From positions 1 to 29,834 of the forward strand of contig JBDLIU010000023.1 of NCBI GenBank assembly GCA_039714715.1: a stretch of 29,834 bases of DNA, given 5' to 3'. Positions 24,212 through 29,834 of the stretch are shown here, one piece after another. The notes under the pieces were generated by a model, which ran no database searches, had not been told where the DNA came from, and saw only the letters and a list, made by a program, of their open reading frames with translations. The translations under genes were made by a program, and so were the position numbers. Source of the stretch: S012-113 sp039714715. Its GTDB lineage: Bacteria > Bacteroidota > Bacteroidia > Cytophagales > Cyclobacteriaceae. Within the stretch, counting starts at the first letter, position 1. Every line of letters begins with the position of its first letter.

Positions 24212-27200
24212 TTAAAAGGAAATATCTATACCAAGTAATAATGTTCTTTTTGACGGATAAGTACCGTAAGCATTACCTGCATAAGTAGGGTTACCATTTG
24301 AAAGATCTACCTCAGGAGTATGACCAAAATCAAAGTGGTCCCATGTATAAATGTTTTCTCCCTGCAAATAAATGCGCAAGTTTGAGATATTAAGTTTTTT
24401 AGTTAAAACTTGTGGAAAAGTATAACCCAAACTTATATTTTTGAGCCTGATATAATCCCCATCATACAGCCATCTACTTGTTACTTCATTGCTTGCTCCG
24501 GTTGGTTGATCTGATGCTCTTGGAGTCATTCCATCACCAGGCTCTTCCGGTGAACGCCATCTGTTGGCCCAACATTCATAATGGTTTTTATGGGAGTCCT
24601 GTGGCCTGCTAAACAGCCGTGTCGTTTGATCAAATATCTGATTGCCTCCTACTCCTTGAAGAAAAATAATTGCATCAAATCCCTTGTAGCTGAAAGAATT
24701 TGTAATGCCGAAAAAATATTTAGGGATATTACTACCAAAAATTTGTTTATCATTAAGATCAATTATTCCATCTTTATTATAATCTTCTATAATTATATCC
24801 CCTGGCCTGCTGCCTTCGACGTGTGGCGTGGCATCAATTTCTTCCTGTGTATTATAAACACCTAGTTGTTTATACATGTAATATGATCCGATTGGATAAC
24901 CGACTTCTGTTAAATTGACTTTGGCCCACCATGGTCCTTGATAAATTGGAGCATTATCTGGACCCATTCTCTTAACAGTATTTTTAACAAGTGATAAATT
25001 AGCATTCGTAGTCCATTTAAAAACCCCTTTAGTATTGACCGATGTTAATTCAAAATCCCAACCTTCATTCTCAACCTCCCCATAATTCTTAATTGCAGAA
25101 GAAAATCCGGTAAAAGTTGGAACAGGAACATTTAATAATAAATCATCCGTTTGACTATCATAATAATCTGCTGATAATAATAATCTATTACGAAACAATC
25201 CCAGATCAAGTCCTAAATCAATGGTTGCAGTTTTCTCCCAGGTTAAGTTCTCATTGGATATATTTGCTGGCTGTGCCCCCGAAGTTTTATCCTCATTTGC
25301 GCCAAAAATATAACTTGAAGAACCCATAATTCCGATTGCACTATAGTCCCCTATGTTGTTATTCCCGGTTTTCCCCCAACTGGCTCTTAGTTTCAGTTGG
25401 GAAATAAATTGTACATGTTCCATAAAATTTTCCCGGTCAATTCGCCATCCTCCTGACACAGAAGGAAACCGTCCCCACTTATTTTGAGGGCCAAAACGAG
25501 AAGATCCATCTGTACGGAAACTTGCACTAAACAAGTATTTTTCGGAAAATGAGTAATTCACACGGGCAAGGTAGGAGATTAATGACCATTCACTCATATA
25601 GGTATTACCGTTGTAAGTAGATGCGGCATTTAATGTTGACACATAATCATTTGGAAAATCTGACCCTATCAAATAAGCAGATTTATTTTCTTGTTTTTGA
25701 ACGGTAAAACCAAGCATTGCAGTTACATTATGTCTTTCATTAAACACTTCTGTATAATTCAAAATATTCTCATTCAGCCAGTTTAGCCCTTGAGATTCCC
25801 AATATTGTCCTCTCGGTAGTTGAGTCTTTCTCATAATTTGATCTTCAAACCTATCCCTTCTAACATCGAAAATGTTTGTTCCCAAGCTGGTTTTAAAGGT
25901 TAATTCCGGTAGAAGTTTAGCTTCGGCAAAAATATTAGCCATTACCTGTGTTTTTGTCTGTTTATCTTCTAAATGTTCTAACTTTGCTAAAACATCCGGA
26001 ATTTTATGGTCTGCGAACCATAAATCAAAAGGATCTGATTCACCCCAATATCCATGGCGAGAAGGAAGAAAAGGAACATTATTAAGAATAAAGGTTGACA
26101 CTTTCCCCCAACTTCCTTCTGTATCTTTATCTTCTGAAATCGAATAAGATGATGTTAAATTTAATCCCAGTGTTAAAAATTTATTCACATCCATATCAAT
26201 ATTCGATTTAAAGGAATACCTTGTATAACCAGTATTTATAATAATTCCATTTTCGTCAAAGTACCCCCCCGAAATTCTATACCTTGCATTTTGAGATGCG
26301 CCTGAAGCTGATAGTGCCAGAGATTGTGAATGACCTGTCTGGAGAATTGCATCATAATGATCATAGGTTGGGATGGTAGGATCGTTAAGCATATTTGGAT
26401 CATATCTTAACCTAAAATCTCTTTCCATGGGAGGAATGCTTAAATCACCTCCAAGTTGTATGTACTTATCATCTCTTGCGTCTGCCATATAAGAAAAATA
26501 TTCCTGAGATGACATCATGGGAATTCTCTTCTCAATATTTGAGAAACCAGTATAAGCATCTATATCAAGCCTCAATTCCTGTCCTTCCTGGCCCCTTTTA
26601 GTCGTAACTAATATTACCCCATTTGAGCCTCTTGACCCATAAATGGCGGTAGATGCAGCATCTTTCAACACTTCAATCGATTCTATATCTGAAAGGTTTA
26701 TATTGGAAAATGTTTCACTATCAACAGGGAACCCATCCACTACAAACAATGGATTAACACCTGCTGTTATTGATCCGATCCCCCGGATTCTTATATTAGC
26801 ATTTTTCCCTGGTTTTCCACCACTTTGCTGTACCATAACTCCTGACATTTGCCCTTGTAATGCCTGGTCAACCCTTGCTACAGGCCTCGTTTGTAATGTT
26901 TCACCCTCTACTTTTGCAACAGCTCCTGTTAAATCACTTTTTCTAATAGTACCATACCCAATAGCTACAACTTCTTCAATACCTATTGCATCGGCGACCA
27001 TCGTAATATTAATTTCTGTCTGGTTCCCAACCTGGACTTCCTGAGTAAGCATTCCGATAAACGAGAATACCAGTGTTACATCCGGATCATCAACATGGAT
27101 GGTGTAGTTACCATCTGCATCAGATATTGCTCCCTGGGTTGTTCCTTTGATAATAATGTTAACTCCGGGAATGGGATTTCCATTTTCATCGGATACTGTT

Positions 27201-27607
27201 CCGGTAATCGCTTGAGGTTGATCCTGCACAGGTACCCTGGCAGGTAGCAGTACCACGAAATCATCCTTTATGACTTCATATGTCATATTCGCTTGATTCA
27301 GAGTGCTTTCCAGGGCTTCTTGTGTGGGTTTATCCAGCATAGTGATACTTAACACCGTGTTTAGCTCAGCGAGTTCGTCATTGTAAAAGAAATTCATTCC
27401 ACTCTGCACTTCAATTTCTTCAATAACATCTTTGACTGTGACATTTTGCATATCAATGGAAACGCTCTTGGCCTGAGAAAAAATGTTGGTAGCAGAAACC
27501 TGAAACACGGTGAGAAAAGCAAGAAACAGGGTGAGTTTCATGATTAGCAGAATTTTTTTAACTCCCTTTTTAGTAAAAGGTATGTCATGGTTAGCTTTAG
27601 TTTTCAT
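24212..27607 (-). CDS. susC: SusC/RagA-family TonB-dependent transporter with N-terminal STN signalling domain
   Basis: 1131 residues. Signal sequence ~1-45 (LLIMKLTLFLAFLTVFQVSA). An STN domain at ~50-120 (VTVKDVIEEIEVQSGMNFFY) is the part that contacts a FecR anti-sigma factor. A CarboxypepD_reg-like domain follows at ~133-210 (ITGTVSDENGNPIPGVNIII), then the SusC motif VVAIGYGTIRKSDLTGAV and the plug 'NIRIRGIGSITAGVNPLFVV'. The rest is a 22-strand barrel ending in an aromatic residue (LLGIDISF). It imports oligosaccharides across the outer membrane with SusD. Upstream on the same strand are the FecR and sigma-factor genes, so the set forms a trans-envelope signalling system that induces the locus when its glycan is bound. 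A hairpin separates it from fecR. Confidence 0.95.
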   Translation of the reverse strand: MKTKANHDIPFTKKGVKKILLIMKLTLFLAFLTVFQVSATNIFSQAKSVSIDMQNVTVKDVIEEIEVQSGMNFFYNDELAELNTVLSITMLDKPTQEALESTLNQANMTYEVIKDDFVVLLPARVPVQDQPQAITGTVSDENGNPIPGVNIIIKGTTQGAISDADGNYTIHVDDPDVTLVFSFIGMLTQEVQVGNQTEINITMVADAIGIEEVVAIGYGTIRKSDLTGAVAKVEGETLQTRPVARVDQALQGQMSGVMVQQSGGKPGKNANIRIRGIGSITAGVNPLFVVDGFPVDSETFSNINLSDIESIEVLKDAASTAIYGSRGSNGVILVTTKRGQEGQELRLDIDAYTGFSNIEKRIPMMSSQEYFSYMADARDDKYIQLGGDLSIPPMERDFRLRYDPNMLNDPTIPTYDHYDAILQTGHSQSLALSASGASQNARYRISGGYFDENGIIINTGYTRYSFKSNIDMDVNKFLTLGLNLTSSYSISEDKDTEGSWGKVSTFILNNVPFLPSRHGYWGESDPFDLWFADHKIPDVLAKLEHLEDKQTKTQVMANIFAEAKLLPELTFKTSLGTNIFDVRRDRFEDQIMRKTQLPRGQYWESQGLNWLNENILNYTEVFNERHNVTAMLGFTVQKQENKSAYLIGSDFPNDYVSTLNAASTYNGNTYMSEWSLISYLARVNYSFSEKYLFSASFRTDGSSRFGPQNKWGRFPSVSGGWRIDRENFMEHVQFISQLKLRASWGKTGNNNIGDYSAIGIMGSSSYIFGANEDKTSGAQPANISNENLTWEKTATIDLGLDLGLFRNRLLLSADYYDSQTDDLLLNVPVPTFTGFSSAIKNYGEVENEGWDFELTSVNTKGVFKWTTNANLSLVKNTVKRMGPDNAPIYQGPWWAKVNLTEVGYPIGSYYMYKQLGVYNTQEEIDATPHVEGSRPGDIIIEDYNKDGIIDLNDKQIFGSNIPKYFFGITNSFSYKGFDAIIFLQGVGGNQIFDQTTRLFSRPQDSHKNHYECWANRWRSPEEPGDGMTPRASDQPTGASNEVTSRWLYDGDYIRLKNISLGYTFPQVLTKKLNISNLRIYLQGENIYTWDHFDFGHTPEVDLSNGNPTYAGNAYGTYPSKRTLLLGIDISF

Positions 27608-27684
27608 AAATTTGAATGGATTTAAGGTTAAACATTAATTCCTGATTTCTTCAAGCAATTGGAAATTTGGTTTAATCTGATCTA

Positions 27685-27710
27685 CCGGAAAATGTTAGCG
27701 CATTTTCCGG
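27685..27710. terminator. Strong hairpin between fecR and susC (terminator-like on the plus strand)
   Basis: CCGGAAAATG (27685-27694), loop TTAGCG, then CATTTTCCGG (27701-27710) is a perfect 10-base-pair stem. On the plus strand it is followed by TTTTTCTTTT, the layout of an intrinsic terminator, yet no plus-strand gene precedes it. On the minus strand, where fecR is transcribed, the stem is preceded by an A-rich run and followed by TAGATC without a T-run, so termination would be weak. It may therefore reduce read-through from fecR into susC, protect the fecR transcript end, or block antisense transcription. Confidence 0.6.
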
Positions 27711-27743
27711 TTTTTCTTTTTCATAGGCATGTTTTTTTAATCA

Positions 27744-28844
27744 TTATTTGGTTAAAGTTAAGATCACTTGATCTTTATGTATATTGAAGCGGATCGGAGA
27801 AGTCTTCTCCAGCGCCCTTAATACCTCTTCTATGGTTACCTCATTTAAAGTACCTGAAAACACAAACTGCTTAATCGAATCGTCCGCGAAAGAGATATTG
27901 ATATTATAGTACCTCTCCAGTTTGCGTGCCAAAATCTCAAGTGATTCACTCTTGATAATCAGCTTACCATCCTTCCATGATGAGTCTTCCTGAGGATTCA
28001 TCTTTTTAATAATTCGAACACTTGCTTTCTTTACTACTTCCACATCTGCTTCTTCTGCAGACTCTGTCTGATCTGCGACAGATTCCATTTCTGCGATCCC
28101 AGCATTTTTTGTATAAATCAATTTTTGGCTGGGGGTCATAACAATAGGTGCAGCAGATTTTTCATCACCGATTTTATCCACTATTATTTTACCTTTTATG
28201 AGTGTCGTTTCAATGATTTTTTCATCGGGGTAGGATTTAACATTGAATTGTGTTCCAAGAACCCTTATTTTGAGATCACTTGTGTTTACAATAAAAGAAG
28301 TATTACCAAGATGCTTTATATTAAAAAATGCTTCTCCTACAAGTGAAACTTCTCTGCCTGTTTTTCCAAAATTGTCATTGTATGTTAGCTTGCTGCCGGA
28401 GTTTAGCCAGACGGTTGAACCATCTGGCAACACAATATTGGATCTTGATCCGAGAGGTGCATTTACTTGTAGCTCTTTAGCCGGAAATTGAGAAACACGA
28501 TACTTCTGGTATCCCAGATACCCCGATGTTCCTAACAGTATTGTAATGCTGGCGGCGACAGCCAATCTCCTCCATGAAAACCTGAAATCGGAATTCCTGG
28601 CCGGCCTTTCTTCATTCCCTGATTCTTCCATTCTGATTTTCAATCGTTCCCAGGAATTATCGATCAATCCGGTCTCTTTCGATTTCTTATGGCTTTCCTG
28701 CCAGATCCTTTTTAGACGGAAATAACTTAATCTGTTTTCCCCCTCCTCTTTCAAATAATTAATCAATTTTTCCGCTTCCCCATCCGTTGCTGTCCCAGAC
28801 AGGAACTTAACGAATATTGATTCATCAAACTCTTTCTTACCCAT
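27744..28844 (-). CDS. FecR-family anti-sigma factor
   Basis: 366 residues. The cytoplasmic N-terminus (~1-85) contains the sigma-binding helical part. One membrane helix follows at ~90-108 (RLAVAASITILLGTSGYLGY). The periplasmic FecR domain starts at ~125 with LPDGSTVWLNSGSKLTYND and VSLVGEAFFNIKHLGNTSFI, and a C-terminal DUF4974/secretin-like module (~300-364, LEILARKLERYYNINISFAD) completes it. It holds the ECF sigma factor inactive until the SusC STN domain signals ligand binding. The gene is 66 bases downstream of the sigma gene and 136 bases upstream of susC. Between the FecR and C-terminal modules lies a charged Glu/Lys-rich linker (~240-280). Confidence 0.92.
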   Translation of the reverse strand: MGKKEFDESIFVKFLSGTATDGEAEKLINYLKEEGENRLSYFRLKRIWQESHKKSKETGLIDNSWERLKIRMEESGNEERPARNSDFRFSWRRLAVAASITILLGTSGYLGYQKYRVSQFPAKELQVNAPLGSRSNIVLPDGSTVWLNSGSKLTYNDNFGKTGREVSLVGEAFFNIKHLGNTSFIVNTSDLKIRVLGTQFNVKSYPDEKIIETTLIKGKIIVDKIGDEKSAAPIVMTPSQKLIYTKNAGIAEMESVADQTESAEEADVEVVKKASVRIIKKMNPQEDSSWKDGKLIIKSESLEILARKLERYYNINISFADDSIKQFVFSGTLNEVTIEEVLRALEKTSPIRFNIHKDQVILTLTK

Positions 28845-28910
28845 TGTCAGTATTAATTCTGTTTTAAAGACGTGTTTAACAGGCTTACCCCTAAACGAAA
28901 CGTGATGTTT

Positions 28911-29504
28911 CTAGAGTGAGGCCATCATTAAGGTGATAAGAACTACCGGCAGGTAATCCTTCAATTGTTTACGCAATAAATCCAATGCCCGGGAAATATG
29001 ATATTCTACTGACTTCTCACTGATATTGAATTTCTTCGCGATCTCACTGTTTTTTAGAAATCTATGCCGGCTCAGGACAAATATTTCACGTGTTTTTTCA
29101 GGTAAAGTATCAATGGCTTTATCTGCAAGAGACACAATATCATCTTTAAATAACTTTGATAATCCACATTCAAAATAGAGGCGATTCATTATAAGGGCTT
29201 CTTCCATTTTTGCCTGATGAATAACCTGGTACTTTTGTTTTACCACCTGGTGTCTGAGGTATTGAATACAATGATTGTGGATGGCTCTGATCAGATAACC
29301 CTTGAGTGAGGATTGTATGGTCAATCGGTTTCTCGTATTCCAAATCTTAAGAAAAACATCCTGGACAATATCCTCAGCCAGTTGAGTATTTCCAACATAA
29401 AAGAGTGCATATTCATGCAGACTGGGATAATACTCACGGAATATTTCCTCAAAGGCCTTCTTGTCGTTCTTTCTAATTCGTTTGAGAGTCTCTTGATCGT
29501 CCAC
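28911..29504 (-). CDS. ECF-type RNA polymerase sigma factor (SusCD-associated)
   Basis: 197 residues. The start is GTG at 29504; the codon before it is an in-frame TAA, and no ATG lies near, so GTG is the only reasonable choice. Region 2 covers ~20-60 (FREYYPSLHEYALFYVGNTQ, LAEDIVQDVFLKIWNTRNRL). Region 4 covers ~130-185 (LPEKTREIFVLSRHRFLKNS, EIAKKFNISEKSVEYHISRA). The protein belongs to the FecI-like/Bacteroidetes sigma-70 group that is paired with FecR and SusC. It should direct transcription of susC and the downstream PUL. The hydrophobic last residues (LPVVLITLMMASL) are unusual but seen in some members. Confidence 0.93.
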   Translation of the reverse strand: MDDQETLKRIRKNDKKAFEEIFREYYPSLHEYALFYVGNTQLAEDIVQDVFLKIWNTRNRLTIQSSLKGYLIRAIHNHCIQYLRHQVVKQKYQVIHQAKMEEALIMNRLYFECGLSKLFKDDIVSLADKAIDTLPEKTREIFVLSRHRFLKNSEIAKKFNISEKSVEYHISRALDLLRKQLKDYLPVVLITLMMASL

Positions 29505-29534
29505 TTAAGGATAGTTAGTTAGGATTCATAATAC

Positions 29535-29565
29535 CAAAAATAAACTATTACTCTTCATTCCCAAT
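29535..29565 (-). promoter_or_regulatory. Bacteroidota-type promoter upstream of the ECF sigma gene
   Basis: On the minus strand TATTTTTG (29542-29535) matches the -7 consensus TANNTTTG exactly. It is preceded, after 19 bases, by ATTG (29565-29562), three of four bases of the -33 TTTG element. The spacing fits the housekeeping sigma of the phylum, and the element lies 30 bases before the GTG start. It is the best promoter match seen in the window. Confidence 0.55.
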
Positions 29566-29604
29566 TTGAATATTACTAAATATTACGAATACACATAAAC
29601 ATCA

Positions 29605-29651
29605 GGTACCGGATTGATGGATGGCATAAAACCACCCTTGCATCCAGTACC
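29605..29651. repeat. Imperfect inverted repeat in the upstream region of the sigma gene
   Basis: GGTACCGGAT (29605-29614) pairs with ATCCAGTACC (29642-29651), nine of ten base pairs, around a 27-base loop. No T-run follows on either strand. It lies ~100 bases upstream of the sigma gene. The remainder of 29505-29834 holds the promoter above and no recognisable gene; short frames run off the right edge on both strands and cannot be judged. Confidence 0.35.
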
Positions 29652-29834
29652 CGAAACTTAAACTACTAACCTAAAACTAAACCTACCTAAACTACATATA
29701 ACATATGATCCTTATTACAATTCCTTTCTTTATAAACAAGACGTTATACTGGCAACCATCCCTAAATAATAGTTGAAAAATTGGAACGTTGTGCTGAAAT
29801 CTATCGGGCATCCGACCTTAAAGAGGCTCAATTC

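Noticed and set aside
26643..27044. 133-codon plus-strand frame inside susC
   Set aside because: It is antisense to the conserved plug region, with composition expected of a shadow frame.
1..29834. tRNA, rRNA, CRISPR array, riboswitch or replication origin
   Set aside because: No cloverleaf ends, regular spaced repeats or known conserved RNA motifs were seen when reading both strands; covariance searches could not be run.

Overview
The window suggests a glycan-degrading member of the Bacteroidota, probably an anaerobic or facultative Marinilabiliales/Prolixibacteraceae-like lineage (the lineage is inference). The reasons are a SusC/SusD outer-membrane pair with an ECF sigma factor and FecR anti-sigma, a TANNTTTG-type promoter, many Sec or Tat exported carbohydrate enzymes, and DUF1080 and Gfo/Idh/MocA proteins. 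Nearly every intact gene lies on the minus strand; the one intact plus-strand gene is an AraC-type regulator.

Layout. (a) 1-1080 holds broken genes: the edge-truncated 5' end of a GH35-like lipoprotein gene, a GH20 scrap carrying the GGDE catalytic motif, the C-terminus of an IS3-type transposase, and the last ~70 codons of folD. (b) 1081-5398 is a three-gene minus-strand unit: a UroD/MtaA-like protein, a RhaT-family transporter and a Tat-exported GHL6-like protein. (c) 5639-14261 is a tightly packed nine-gene operon: IolB-like cupin isomerase, SSS symporter, split transketolase, a divergent RpiB-like isomerase, SDR reductase, TauE-family exporter, Tat-exported Gfo/Idh/MocA oxidoreductase and exported DUF1080 protein. 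A divergent AraC regulator faces it at 14391-15263. (d) 15291-16787 contains a second DUF1080 gene surrounded by gene fragments. (e) 16820-29504 is a polysaccharide-utilisation locus (PUL): sigma factor, FecR, SusC, SusD, an internally deleted IS4-type element, a GH92 alpha-mannosidase and an unassigned exported 763-residue protein.

The most interesting unit is (c). Isomerase, two-subunit transketolase, RpiB-like isomerase, SDR and TauE exporter, with no kinase or aldolase, match the sulfoglycolytic transketolase (sulfo-TK) route. In that route sulfoquinovose is isomerised to sulfofructose, two ketol transfers release sulfoacetaldehyde, and the C2 sulfonate is reduced and exported. The RpiB-like protein keeps the catalytic Cys but lacks the residues RpiB uses for ring opening and phosphate binding, as expected for a sulfo-tetrose substrate. 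The operon carries no GH31 sulfoquinovosidase. It ends instead with an exported oxidoreductase plus DUF1080 pair that could open the glycoside by an oxidation/elimination mechanism. The pathway assignment is inference from gene content and motifs; no database search was possible.

The PUL (e) probably targets an alpha-mannose-containing glycan. Its regulation follows the sigma/anti-sigma/STN-SusC pattern: SusC has an N-terminal STN domain that would signal to FecR.
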